Source: Selenomonadales bacterium
Lineage (GTDB): Bacteria; Bacillota; Negativicutes; Sporomusales; UBA7701
Assembly (NCBI GenBank): GCA_029976065.1
Contig: JARKNV010000002.1
Coordinates: 1-64,000, forward strand
DNA: 64,000 bases
Direction: 5' to 3'
Within the stretch, counting starts at the first letter, position 1. Every line of letters starts with the position of its first letter. Shown here in pieces: positions 17,693-26,197 of this stretch. A program made the position numbers and the translations under genes. The notes beneath the pieces were generated by a model. It saw only the letters and a program-made list of their open reading frames with translations. It did not search any database and was not told the origin of the DNA.

Positions 17693-19051
17693 ATGTCACT
17701 TTTGAAACGACTGGAAGCGCAGAAGCATAGCGAACAGCCGCCGGCGGCCAAGGGGTTCGAGAAGTTGAAGGGGGCGGCGGCGCCGAAGGCCGACCCTTAT
17801 CAGGTGCTGAAGGTGCGTATTCACAAGCGCATCGTCGACGAGGTGAGTCTCGACGACAAGCAACTGGCGGATAAGAAGAAGCTGGGCGACCTGGTGGCGC
17901 TGATCGCCACGGCGGCCATGGACGAGGAGCCGGTGCCCGTTCCCCGGGCCGAGCGCGGCCGGATCATCACCGAGCTGGTGGACGAGGCGCTCGGCTACGG
18001 GCCGATCGATGTCCTGCTGAAGGACGAGTCGGTTTCCGAGGTGATGGTCAACAGCCCCAGTCAGATTTATGCCGAACGCAAGGGCAAACTGATGCTGACC
18101 GATATCCAGTTTCGCGACGACGCGCATGTCATGCATGTGATCGAGAAGATCGTCGCCCCGCTGGGACGGCGGATCGACGAGAGTTCGCCGATGGTCGACG
18201 CCAGATTGCCGGACGGCTCGCGGGTGAACGCCATCATCCCGCCGCTGGCGTTGAAGGGGCCGTGCCTTACGATCCGCAAGTTCGCCAAGGACCCGCTCAC
18301 GGTCGACAAGCTTGTCGAGTTCGGCACGCTGACGGCGGAGATGGCCGAGTTTCTGCGGGCCTGCGTGGAGGGCAAGCTGAACATCGTGGTCGCCGGCGGC
18401 ACCGGTTCGGGCAAGACGACGACCCTCAACGTGCTGTCGTCGTTCATTCCCGACGACGAGCGGATCGTTACGGTGGAGGACGCCGCCGAGTTGCAGCTCC
18501 GCCAGGAGCATGTGGTGACGCTGGAGACGCGCCCGCCCAACATCGAGGGCAAAGGGGCGATCACGATGCGCGACCTTGTGCGCAATTCGCTCAGGATGCG
18601 GCCGGACCGCATCGTTGTCGGCGAGGTGCGGAGCGGCGAGGCGCTGGATATGCTGCAGGCGATGAACACCGGCCACGACGGGTCGCTGACCACCGGCCAC
18701 GCCAACTCGCCCCGCGATACGCTGAGCCGCCTGGAGACGATGGTGATGATGGCGGGGATGGAGCTGCCGGTGCGGGCCATCCGCGAGCAGATCGCGTCGG
18801 CGGTGGATCTCATTGTGCAGCAGGCCCGGCTGCGGGACGGCAGCCGCCGCATCACCCACCTGACGGAGGTGCAGGGGATGGAGGGCGATGTCATCACGCT
18901 GCAGGATATATTCGTGTTCGAGCAGTCCGGCAAGGACGAGACCGGCAAGATCATCGGCCGCTTCAAACCTACGGGCATCAGGCCGAAGTTCCTGGAGAAG
19001 CTGGCCGCCAACGGGGTTACGGTGCCGGGGGAAATATTCTGGGTCAAGTAA
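17693..19051 (+). CDS. cpaF: Tad secretion ATPase CpaF/TadA
   Basis: Hexameric ATPase of 452 residues of the VirB11/CpaF class. After a variable N terminus come the N-terminal domain (LGYGPIDVLLKDESVSEVMVNSPSQIYAERKGKL), Walker A (VVAGGTGSGKTTTLN, near residue 237), Asp box, Walker B (MRPDRIVVGEVRSGEALDMLQAMNTGHDGSLTTGHAN) and His box. It powers Flp pilus assembly through TadB and TadC. Full length for the family. Confidence 0.95.
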   Translation: MSLLKRLEAQKHSEQPPAAKGFEKLKGAAAPKADPYQVLKVRIHKRIVDEVSLDDKQLADKKKLGDLVALIATAAMDEEPVPVPRAERGRIITELVDEALGYGPIDVLLKDESVSEVMVNSPSQIYAERKGKLMLTDIQFRDDAHVMHVIEKIVAPLGRRIDESSPMVDARLPDGSRVNAIIPPLALKGPCLTIRKFAKDPLTVDKLVEFGTLTAEMAEFLRACVEGKLNIVVAGGTGSGKTTTLNVLSSFIPDDERIVTVEDAAELQLRQEHVVTLETRPPNIEGKGAITMRDLVRNSLRMRPDRIVVGEVRSGEALDMLQAMNTGHDGSLTTGHANSPRDTLSRLETMVMMAGMELPVRAIREQIASAVDLIVQQARLRDGSRRITHLTEVQGMEGDVITLQDIFVFEQSGKDETGKIIGRFKPTGIRPKFLEKLAANGVTVPGEIFWVK

Positions 19052-19068
19052 GTCAGGGGTGAAGGACC

Positions 19069-20001
19069 ATGGAGCTAATTATCAGCGCGGTTGCCGCTCT
19101 GACGACATTCACTTTGCTGTATCTGCTGGTGGCGGCGTTCGCGCCGGCCGAGACGCCGGTGACGATGCGGCTGCGGTCGCTTGACGAGGTCGCCGTCGAC
19201 CGCGCCGAGGTCGACGAGGATTTGGCCAGGCCGTTCGCCCAGCGGGTGATCTCGCCGCTGACGGGCAGCCTGGCTGCCGGCCTGGGACGCCTTACCCCGG
19301 CGTCGGTGCGGCGCATGGTGAGCGAGAAGCTGGCGGCCGCCGGCGGCTTTCAGGGGCTGGGAACGGACGGCTTTCTGCTGCTGTGGGGGGCGGTTACGCT
19401 GTCTTGTCCGCTGGCGGCTGCGGTGTTGGCCGGGATGGCCGGCCTGCCAGGCAACAAGGCGGCGTGGCTGACGATGACGGTTTTCATGCTGGCGTCCGGC
19501 TGGCCGCTGCTGATGCTTAACCGGAAGATCGTTGCCCGCAAGGCGAGCATCCAGAAGGATATGCCGGATGTCCTCGACCTTTTGACGGTGAGCGTGGAAG
19601 CCGGCCTCGGGTTCGACGGGGCGCTGGCCAAGGTGGCGGAGAAGATGAGGGGGCCGCTGGTGGACGAGTTCGGGCGGCTACTGCAGGAAATCAGGGTGGG
19701 CGTGCCGCGGCGGGATGCTCTCCACGCCCTGGGGCGGCGCTGCGACGTGGCCGATTTGTCGCTGTTTACGTCGGCGCTGGTGCAGGCCGATCAGTTGGGG
19801 GTGAGCATCGGCAACGTGCTGCGGGTCCAGTCGGCGGCCATGCGCGAGAAGCGGCGCCAGCGGGCCCAGGAGCGGGCGATGAAGGCGCCGGTCAAGATGC
19901 TGCTGCCGCTGGTGCTGTGTATTTTTCCGACGCTGTTCGTAATCCTGCTCGGCCCGGCGGTGATTCAGATAGTAGGCAGCCTGGGAGGAAAGCTGCAATG
20001 A
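19069..20001 (+). CDS. tadC: Tad inner-membrane platform protein TadC
   Basis: Membrane protein of 310 residues with a T2SSF domain (KDMPDVLDLLTVSVEAGLGFDGALAKVAEKM, near residue 165), N-terminal and central membrane segments and a C-terminal pair (PVKMLLPLVLCIFPTLFVILLGPAVIQI). It partners TadB. The stop overlaps the next gene's ATG (ATGA, 19998-20001). Confidence 0.92.
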   Translation: MELIISAVAALTTFTLLYLLVAAFAPAETPVTMRLRSLDEVAVDRAEVDEDLARPFAQRVISPLTGSLAAGLGRLTPASVRRMVSEKLAAAGGFQGLGTDGFLLLWGAVTLSCPLAAAVLAGMAGLPGNKAAWLTMTVFMLASGWPLLMLNRKIVARKASIQKDMPDVLDLLTVSVEAGLGFDGALAKVAEKMRGPLVDEFGRLLQEIRVGVPRRDALHALGRRCDVADLSLFTSALVQADQLGVSIGNVLRVQSAAMREKRRQRAQERAMKAPVKMLLPLVLCIFPTLFVILLGPAVIQIVGSLGGKLQ

Positions 20002-20336
20002 TGGTTGTCAATCTTACGACAGGCAAGACGCTTGCTTGCCAGGCGCGGGTGGCGGACGGCTTTTTCTCGCGGCTGAAGGGCCTGCTGGGCACCGAGTGCC
20101 TGCCTTTCGGCGAGGGGCTCGTTATCCGTCCGTGCAACAGCATTCATACCTTCGGCATGAATTACCCCATTGATGTGGTTTTTGCCGCCGACGGCGACTT
20201 GGTGAAGCGGACGCTGAGCGGCGTGGAGCCCGGGCAGATGAAGCTGTGCCGCGGCAGCCGTTATGTGGTCGAACTGCCTTACGGGACGCTTGTGCGTACG
20301 GGGACGAAGCCCGGCGACCACTTGCAGATAAGCTGA
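19998..20336 (+). CDS. DUF192-family protein at the end of the Tad operon
   Basis: Protein of 112 residues with the DUF192 pattern: LKGLLGTECLPFGEGLVIRPCNSIHTFGMNYPIDVVFAADGDLV and ELPYGTLVRTGTKPGD. The function of this family is unknown. The ATGA overlap with tadC shows that it belongs to the operon. DUF192 genes recur at the ends of Tad loci of Firmicutes, so a role in pilus biogenesis is plausible but unproven. Confidence 0.88.
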   Translation: MMVVNLTTGKTLACQARVADGFFSRLKGLLGTECLPFGEGLVIRPCNSIHTFGMNYPIDVVFAADGDLVKRTLSGVEPGQMKLCRGSRYVVELPYGTLVRTGTKPGDHLQIS

Positions 20337-20355
20337 GGAACAAGATAAAAACTCC

Positions 20356-20386
20356 TTAACCCGCCAGAACCCGTCTGGGGGGTTAA
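20356..20386 (+). terminator. Probable terminator of the Tad operon
   Basis: TTAACCC and GGGGTTAA arms enclose a CCAGA / TCTGG inner stem. There is no T run, so this may be a weak or factor-dependent terminator. Confidence 0.5.
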
Positions 20387-20533
20387 TTGCTATACCGGCA
20401 TGCGTGGCATTGCTGTAGGCAAAAATATTCGTTTGCGGCAACAAGACAAAAGATGCCATTTTCCGAAAAGAGTGATAAAATTAAGAAGGGAATTGCGTTT
20501 GCCGAAAGGGCGGACATATTTGGGGGACAGGCC

Positions 20534-21742
20534 ATGGTGTTAGCCAAAACGCTGCTGAAAGAGGCGACGCTGCCGCTTGAATCGGTAATCCTGCTGATTG
20601 CGGGTTTGGCGATGCTGCTTGCCGGCGCTTTGCTTTTTCCGATAGCGGCGGGAGTTCTCCCTTACTATGAGAATGGCTTGCGCGGGTTGCTGCTGGTTAT
20701 GTTTGCCCTGCAGATAATCGCCTTGGGGAAAACGCCGTTTGGCGATTTCAGCAGGTCGAAATTGCTGTTGACCATTGGGCTGGCTGTTGCCGCGGTCGGC
20801 ATTGTACATTGCTTCATCCCGGGGGTGGCCGACCGGATGGCCCGGCTGCTCCTGGTGATTTGCTTCGGCCCGGGAGGGCTGATGCTGCTTCTGCAGCTGT
20901 GCTTGGCGAAAGACAGGCTGCGGGGCTGGGTTAGGCACGGGGGGCTTCCTCGCCGGCTGGCCGCGGCCTGCGTGGCCGTATATGTGTTGTCGATGGCGAT
21001 AGCCGTGCTGATATGGGACGGCAGTGTCCTTTCGACGGCGGCAACGGCGGCGACGCTGCTGCTTTACGGGGCGGCGATCGTATATCTCGCCGCGGTGCTC
21101 AGGGCCGTCTATGCGGCTTATCCCCAGGCGGAATTCCCTCTTAAGAAGGGGGACGATCTTTCCGCCGATCAATCGATGCTGCTTTTAACGGGCCTGTTCA
21201 TGCTGCTGCTGGGCATGCTGCTGATCCCGGTTAGCATCGGCCTGCTGCCGTTCTCGGCGAGCGGCCAGTTGGGCCTGCTGATGGTGATATTCGCCATCCA
21301 GATGCTGGCATCGGGCAGTACGCCGCTGGGGCCTTTCCCCCGCACGGTGCTGATGGTTTTGGGCGGCCTGTTGTTTGCCGCGCTCGGCATTGTAGCGTGC
21401 ATAGTCCCGGGAATTCTCGTCGCGGCGCTGACGGTGCTTGTCGGCATACTGAATATTCTCGGCGGAGCCCTTACGCTCATCAAGCTTTTCCTGGCCCGCC
21501 GCCGGGAAACGGCGCTGACACGCGGCTCCGTTCCGTCCGCCCTGGCGAATCTTTTTGCCGTTCAACTGGTTTTGAATCTGCTGTCGGTCATGTTCGGCGC
21601 ATCCATGCTTGTGCCCGGCCTCATACCCGGAACGGTCACGGGCCTGATACTGGCGGCCAACGGCGGCGTGCTGCTCTATCTGCTGCAGCTGCTAAGGGTA
21701 ATCGAAAAGCTGGCGAGCGACGCGGCCGGTTCCTGTGCTTGA
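20534..21742 (+). CDS. Integral membrane protein with an internal duplication
   Basis: Predicted polytopic membrane protein of 402 residues with about twelve hydrophobic segments. The first and second halves are related: LESVILLIAGLAMLLAGALL ... IIALGKTPFGDF matches QSMLLLTGLFMLLLGMLLIP ... MLASGSTPLGPF, and each half has a second conserved piece (AAVGIVHCFIPGV / AALGIVACIVPGI). This suggests ancestral gene duplication. I do not recognise the family; it resembles DUF308-type (HdeD-like) proteins in pattern only. The start at 20534 is chosen for the GGGGGA upstream; an ATG at 20453 would add 27 residues. Confidence 0.7.
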   Translation: MVLAKTLLKEATLPLESVILLIAGLAMLLAGALLFPIAAGVLPYYENGLRGLLLVMFALQIIALGKTPFGDFSRSKLLLTIGLAVAAVGIVHCFIPGVADRMARLLLVICFGPGGLMLLLQLCLAKDRLRGWVRHGGLPRRLAAACVAVYVLSMAIAVLIWDGSVLSTAATAATLLLYGAAIVYLAAVLRAVYAAYPQAEFPLKKGDDLSADQSMLLLTGLFMLLLGMLLIPVSIGLLPFSASGQLGLLMVIFAIQMLASGSTPLGPFPRTVLMVLGGLLFAALGIVACIVPGILVAALTVLVGILNILGGALTLIKLFLARRRETALTRGSVPSALANLFAVQLVLNLLSVMFGASMLVPGLIPGTVTGLILAANGGVLLYLLQLLRVIEKLASDAAGSCA

Positions 21743-21765
21743 CAAAACGGAGAGGGGTGAAAACG

Positions 21766-22551
21766 GTGTTCAAGTTCGACGGCAATTACTCGTATCGGAT
21801 GCCGGCCCATTTTGGCGGCGTCCCGGGCGGCGGCCTCCAGAAGCTTCAGTATGACGATGTTTCTTCTGTCTTCATCAGTTACCTAACCGACGCAGACAAG
21901 CTCTCCCAATATGTGCCCGAGGCGTTTGAGATCCTCGCGCCGGTGGTGGCGGTCAACTACCAGAAGTGCTGCGGCGTACAATGGATGGGCGGAGGATATT
22001 ACTCGCTGATAGCGGTGATGACTCCCGCCCGGCATATCGCCTCCGGCACTACCGGCCATTTCGTCCTGGTGATCTGGGAGAACAAGACGGCGCCGATTCT
22101 CGGCGGCCGCGAGGAAACGGGGATGCCGAAGATCTTCGCCGACATTCCGGACCACCACAGCTTCGGCCCGCTCGTTACGGCAAATGCCAGCCACGAGGGC
22201 AGGGTTTTTCTGGAGATGGAACTGGATGCGGGCAAAACGTTCACCGCCGAGGAAATAGCCACGCGGAACGCCGACAACCGCATCAACCAGCTAGGCTGGC
22301 GATATATACCCAATGTCGGCCGGCCGGGGGCGGCTCTTTCCCATGCGGTGCTCTATCCGGCCGATTCAACGGTGCTCTCCGGGAGCGTCGGCGCGGGCAA
22401 GATAACCTGGACCAAGGCCAACCCCATGTTCAATCCGCTGCAGGCAGCGATAATAAACGCCCTGGCCGAGCTGCCGGTTCTCGAATACAAGGAGTGCCAT
22501 TTTGCGAAAATGGTGACCCATCTGCGGGGCGACCTTGCCCGCGAATTGTAA
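21766..22551 (+). CDS. Acetoacetate decarboxylase-family protein
   Basis: Protein of 261 residues with the ADC fold pattern (SYRMPAHFGG, SVFISYLTDADKLSQYVPEAFEI, GHFVLVIWENKTAPILGGREETGMPKIFADI). The lysine in GMPKI matches the position of the Schiff-base lysine in clostridial acetoacetate decarboxylase, but the adjacent second lysine of the classical PKK motif is replaced by Ile. Other ADC-like proteins act as aldolases or dehydratases, so the reaction is uncertain. A GTG start at 21766 fits GGAGAGGGG; GTG 21757 is an alternative. It is 19 bases before an SDR gene, so the two probably form an operon. Confidence 0.85.
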   Translation: MFKFDGNYSYRMPAHFGGVPGGGLQKLQYDDVSSVFISYLTDADKLSQYVPEAFEILAPVVAVNYQKCCGVQWMGGGYYSLIAVMTPARHIASGTTGHFVLVIWENKTAPILGGREETGMPKIFADIPDHHSFGPLVTANASHEGRVFLEMELDAGKTFTAEEIATRNADNRINQLGWRYIPNVGRPGAALSHAVLYPADSTVLSGSVGAGKITWTKANPMFNPLQAAIINALAELPVLEYKECHFAKMVTHLRGDLAREL

Positions 22552-22570
22552 GAATAGGAGGTTGGAGGCC

Positions 22571-23368
22571 ATGGCTGATGTATTCGACGGCAAAATCTGC
22601 ATTATCACCGGGGGGACATCGGGAATAGGGTTTGCGGTTGCCGAGGAGCTGCTCAGGCGCGGCGCGGTCGTATACGCGGTAGGCATTCCCGAGGAAGGCG
22701 TCAGGGCCGCGCGGGACAAACTCGCCGGCTACAAGCATGCCGTCTGCCGGCTTGTCGACGTGACGGTGTACGAACAGGTGCAGGCGCTGGTCGACGATGC
22801 CGTGTCCCGGCACGGCCGCCTTGATTATATGTTCAATAACGCCGGCATCGGCGGCACCGTGCCGTTCGAGATGGTGACGCTGGAGTATTGGAAAAAGATT
22901 GTCGATCTTAACCTATGGGGAGTAATTTACGGCGTTCACGCGGCCTTTCCGGTTATGGTCAGGCAGGGCTCGGGGCATATCGTCAATACCTCGTCAATCG
23001 CCGGTCTTTTGGCGCCGCCGTATCAGGCCCTATACTGCGCGACCAAATTCGCGGTCACCGGCATGACGGAAGCGCTGCGGTACGAGCATGCGTATCGCGG
23101 GATCGCCTTTTCCACCATTTGCCCCGGGAATGTGGCTACGCCGATTTTCGGCGGCTTGGAGCCCCCCAAGGATTCGATTCCCCCGGAGGAGGCCGCCCGG
23201 ATAATCCTTGACGGCGTGGCGAAAAAGGAAGGCCTGATCATTTTCCCTGAGCATTACAGGCAAATGTACCTGGAGATGAAAGCGGACCAGGCGAAAATGG
23301 ACGCCTTTATGGCGGCAATGGCCGAGGAGCGCAGGAAGGCCTATGAGACAGGCGGGAAGTACTACTGA
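22571..23368 (+). CDS. Short-chain dehydrogenase/reductase
   Basis: NAD(P)-dependent oxidoreductase of 265 residues. The glycine-rich cofactor site is TGGTSGIGFAV (near residue 12), the structural motif is NNAGIG, catalytic Ser is in IVNTSSIAG and the catalytic pair is YCATK (Tyr-x-x-x-Lys). The substrate cannot be told. Coupled to the acetoacetate-decarboxylase-like gene, it may act on a keto or hydroxy acid in the same pathway. GGAGG at 22560 supports the ATG. Confidence 0.92.
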   Translation: MADVFDGKICIITGGTSGIGFAVAEELLRRGAVVYAVGIPEEGVRAARDKLAGYKHAVCRLVDVTVYEQVQALVDDAVSRHGRLDYMFNNAGIGGTVPFEMVTLEYWKKIVDLNLWGVIYGVHAAFPVMVRQGSGHIVNTSSIAGLLAPPYQALYCATKFAVTGMTEALRYEHAYRGIAFSTICPGNVATPIFGGLEPPKDSIPPEEAARIILDGVAKKEGLIIFPEHYRQMYLEMKADQAKMDAFMAAMAEERRKAYETGGKYY

Positions 23369-23415
23369 CAGATAGCCGGGAGCCGGGCATGACGCGCCAA
23401 TAGAAGCACAGGGCG

Positions 23416-23451
23416 ACAGCCACTTCTTCATCGCGGGAAGTGGCTGTTTTT
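23416..23451 (+). terminator. Rho-independent terminator
   Basis: ACAGCCACTTC and GAAGTGGCTGT arms with a 10-base loop, followed by TTTTT. Confidence 0.92.
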
Positions 23452-23523
23452 GCCGGGGAGGTCTGTCGGCAATTGCCCCGCCGACCGCGGACGCCGGCGG
23501 CCGGAGGGGTAAATTTCTATTTA

Positions 23524-23552
23524 TTGTGCAGTGCACCCCACTATGATACAAT
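23524..23552 (+). promoter_or_regulatory. Promoter of the fold-I decarboxylase/tmk operon
   Basis: TTGTGC (23524-23529) is 17 bases from TACAAT (23547-23552). It is the only good promoter-like site before the long operon that runs to rsmI. Confidence 0.55.
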
Positions 23553-23646
23553 TAATAATGATTTCATTCCATAGTGCTTACACTAAGGGCAGCCGTCCTG
23601 TTATGCACGGGTTTTTCCCGTTTCCTTATTCCAGGAGGTGAAGTTG

Positions 23647-25119
23647 TTGCCGTCTTATTCGCAAGAAGACACGCCTCTGCTTACGGCCATGAAGAACTAC
23701 GTTGACGACGGGGTAATCCCTTTTCATACTCCGGGCCACAAATTCGGCAAGGGGATGCATCATCGGCTTGGGAGCATCGTCGGCCGGGCTTCACTGGAGA
23801 TGGACCTGGCGCTGCTGCCTGAGCTCGACGATTTACACGAGCCGCACGGCTGCATCAAGGCGGCCCAGGATCTGGCGGCCGAGCTTTATGGCGCCGACCA
23901 CAGCTTTTTTGTCGTCAACGGGACGACCGGCGGCATCTACGCGATGATCCTGACGATCGCCGGCCCCGGCGATAAGATTATCGTGCCCCGCAACGCCCAC
24001 CGCTCAATTATCGGCGGGGTGCTGTTGAACGGGGCGATTCCGGTTTTCATGCATCCCGAGGTGGACAAGCACCTCGGCCTCGCCCAGGGGGTGACGCCGG
24101 AGACGGTGGAGGAAGCCATTCACCGGCATCCCGACGCCAAAGGGGTGCTGATCATCAATCCCACTTATTACGGCGTAGCCACCGATTTGCAGCGGATCGT
24201 CGATATCGTGCACGACCACAATATGCCGGTGGTGGTGGACGAGGCCCACGGGCCGCATCTGCATTTTTCCTCCCGCCTGCCGCTGCAGGCTTTGGACGCG
24301 GGGGCGGACATCTGCGCCCAGAGCACCCATAAGATCATCGGCGCGCTGACCCAGTGCTCGATGGTTCATTGCCGCGAGGGCCGCGTGAGCGTGCCCCGCC
24401 TGAAGGCGATGCTGCAGCTCGTGCAGTCGACCAGCCCCAATTATATTCTCATGGCGTCGCTGGACGTGGCCCGCATGCAGATGGCGACCGAGGGCCATAA
24501 GCTGGTGGCGCGGGCGGTGGAGCTGGCCGAGTGGGTGCGGGCGGAGATCAATTGCATTCCTGGACTGTATTCTTTCGGCGCCGACAAGATCGGCGCCCCC
24601 GGCGTGTTCAGCCTCGATCCGACCAAGGTGACGGTGACGGTCAAGGGGCTTGGCCTGACGGGGGCGGAGGCCGAACGCATCCTGCGCCACGAGTATAAGG
24701 TGCAGGTGGAATTATCCGATATGTATAACGTGCTGTTCCTGATAACGCTGGGCGACGGCGAGGCCGAGGCCCGGGCGATGGTGGAGGCCCTCAGGGCTCT
24801 GGCGGCCAATCATGCCGGCAAGCGGGATTTTTCCTCCATGGAGGACGCCTACGGCAGCGATTACCCGCCGATTCCCGAGCAGGTGCTGTCGCCGCGCCAG
24901 GCGCTGTTCGGCCATACCAAGACCATCCCGTTCAAGCAGGCGGCCGGCCGCGTGTGCGCTGAGATCATCACGTTCTATCCGCCCGGCATACCCCTGCTCT
25001 GTCCCGGCGAGCGCATTTCCGCCGAGATCATCGCATACTGCCTGCGATTGCAAAAGGCCGGCCTGCATATTTCCGGGCCGGAGGATTATATGTTAAAAAC
25101 CGTCAAAGTGGTGGAATAA
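23647..25119 (+). CDS. Arginine/lysine/ornithine decarboxylase, PLP fold type I (YaaO/SpeA family)
   Basis: PLP enzyme of about 490 residues. The N terminus has IPFHTPGHKFGKG, the family start; then GTTGGIYAM, VDEAHGPHLHF and the PLP lysine in AQSTHKIIGALTQ (near residue 222). The C-terminal domain includes ISAEIITFYPPGIPLLCPGE. In Bacillus the homologue lies beside tmk in the same order. The GTG at 23638 lies inside the AGGAGG Shine-Dalgarno, so the TTG at 23647 (or 23644) is the more likely start. This is a second, unrelated basic-amino-acid decarboxylase in the window besides 6782-7930. Confidence 0.93.
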   Translation: MPSYSQEDTPLLTAMKNYVDDGVIPFHTPGHKFGKGMHHRLGSIVGRASLEMDLALLPELDDLHEPHGCIKAAQDLAAELYGADHSFFVVNGTTGGIYAMILTIAGPGDKIIVPRNAHRSIIGGVLLNGAIPVFMHPEVDKHLGLAQGVTPETVEEAIHRHPDAKGVLIINPTYYGVATDLQRIVDIVHDHNMPVVVDEAHGPHLHFSSRLPLQALDAGADICAQSTHKIIGALTQCSMVHCREGRVSVPRLKAMLQLVQSTSPNYILMASLDVARMQMATEGHKLVARAVELAEWVRAEINCIPGLYSFGADKIGAPGVFSLDPTKVTVTVKGLGLTGAEAERILRHEYKVQVELSDMYNVLFLITLGDGEAEARAMVEALRALAANHAGKRDFSSMEDAYGSDYPPIPEQVLSPRQALFGHTKTIPFKQAAGRVCAEIITFYPPGIPLLCPGERISAEIIAYCLRLQKAGLHISGPEDYMLKTVKVVE

Positions 25120-25754
25120 TGGTAGGGATACTGATTACCTTCGACGGGCCCGACGGCGGGGGCAAGACGACCCAGCTGGGGCTGCTGGCGGAGCATCTCC
25201 GCCGGAGCGGCCGCACCGTCCGCTGCACGCGGGAACCGGGGGGCACGGCGCTGGGCGATAAGATCCGCGATCTGTTGCTTGACCCTGCCAACGCCGAGAT
25301 GGCGGCCCGCACCGAGGCGTTGCTGTATATGGCCGCCCGGGCTCAGCACGTGGCCGAGGTGATCGCGCCGGCGCTGGCCCGCGGGGAGGTGGTCCTGTCC
25401 GACCGCTACGCGGATTCGACGCTGGTTTACCAGGGGGCGGCCCGCCGCCTGGCGCGCGAGGACCTGGTCGCCATCAACCGGTTCGCGACCGGCGGGGTTG
25501 TTCCCGACCTTACCATTCTGCTGGACGGCGATGCCGCCACCCTTGGCGGACGCCTGGCGGGACGCGGCGACGCCGACCGCATCGAGGGGGAGGCGGCCGC
25601 TTTCCACGCCGAGGTGCGTCGGGGGTTCAGGGAGCTGGCTGCAGCCGAACCGGAGCGGGTAAGGGCAGTGGCCGCCGACCGTGGCGTGGATGAGGTTCAC
25701 CGCGCGGTTGTGGCGGTCGTGGAGGAGTTTTTGCGCAGGAGGGCTTATGGTTAA
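25119..25754 (+). CDS. tmk: Thymidylate kinase
   Basis: Phosphorylates dTMP to dTDP with ATP. Protein of 211 residues with P-loop FDGPDGGGKTTQ (near residue 8), the DR(Y/x) motif LSDRYADSTLVYQG and the LID region GRGDADRIEGE. It overlaps the previous stop by one base (TAATG) and the next gene by eight bases. Confidence 0.96.
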   Translation: MVGILITFDGPDGGGKTTQLGLLAEHLRRSGRTVRCTREPGGTALGDKIRDLLLDPANAEMAARTEALLYMAARAQHVAEVIAPALARGEVVLSDRYADSTLVYQGAARRLAREDLVAINRFATGGVVPDLTILLDGDAATLGGRLAGRGDADRIEGEAAAFHAEVRRGFRELAAAEPERVRAVAADRGVDEVHRAVVAVVEEFLRRRAYG

Positions 25755-26196
25755 GATAAACAATGTGCGTTCCGGGGGAGCGCCGGCGCTGCCCGAGCGC
25801 GAGGCGGCCGGCCATCCGGAGAAGAGCGGCGGCATTTTCACCGCCGATTTGGCGAAGGCTCAGGATTCGCTTTCCAAGGAAAAGATGAACGAGCTGCTCG
25901 ATAAAATCACCGAGCAGGGCCGCCGGTTGGGCGAGGTGCCGACCTACGCCGAGCTGAAGGCTTATCGCGAGCTTGTGCGCTCGTTTCTCGCCGAGGCCGT
26001 CGGCCGGGCTTACACGCTCCAGTCGCAGACCGGCTGGGACCGGCACGGGCGGCAGAAGATGTACGCCGTTGTCAAGGAGATTGACCAGCAATTGGCTGGA
26101 CTGGCGGAGGACGTCCGCCAGGGCCAGGAGCGTCAGCTGCAGATCATGGGGCGGTTGGACGCCATCCGCGGCATGCTGGTCGATTTGTACAGCTGA
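25747..26196 (+). CDS. yaaR: YaaR-family protein (DUF327)
   Basis: Protein of 149 residues with the DUF327 pattern (EKMNELLDKITEQGRRLGEVPTYAELKAYRELVRSFLAEAV, KMYAVVKEIDQQLAGL). Mostly helical and soluble; its function is unknown. Its place between tmk and holB is conserved across Firmicutes, which supports both the call and the start at 25747, inside the tmk end. Confidence 0.92.
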   Translation: MVKINNVRSGGAPALPEREAAGHPEKSGGIFTADLAKAQDSLSKEKMNELLDKITEQGRRLGEVPTYAELKAYRELVRSFLAEAVGRAYTLQSQTGWDRHGRQKMYAVVKEIDQQLAGLAEDVRQGQERQLQIMGRLDAIRGMLVDLYS

Positions 26197-26197
26197 G

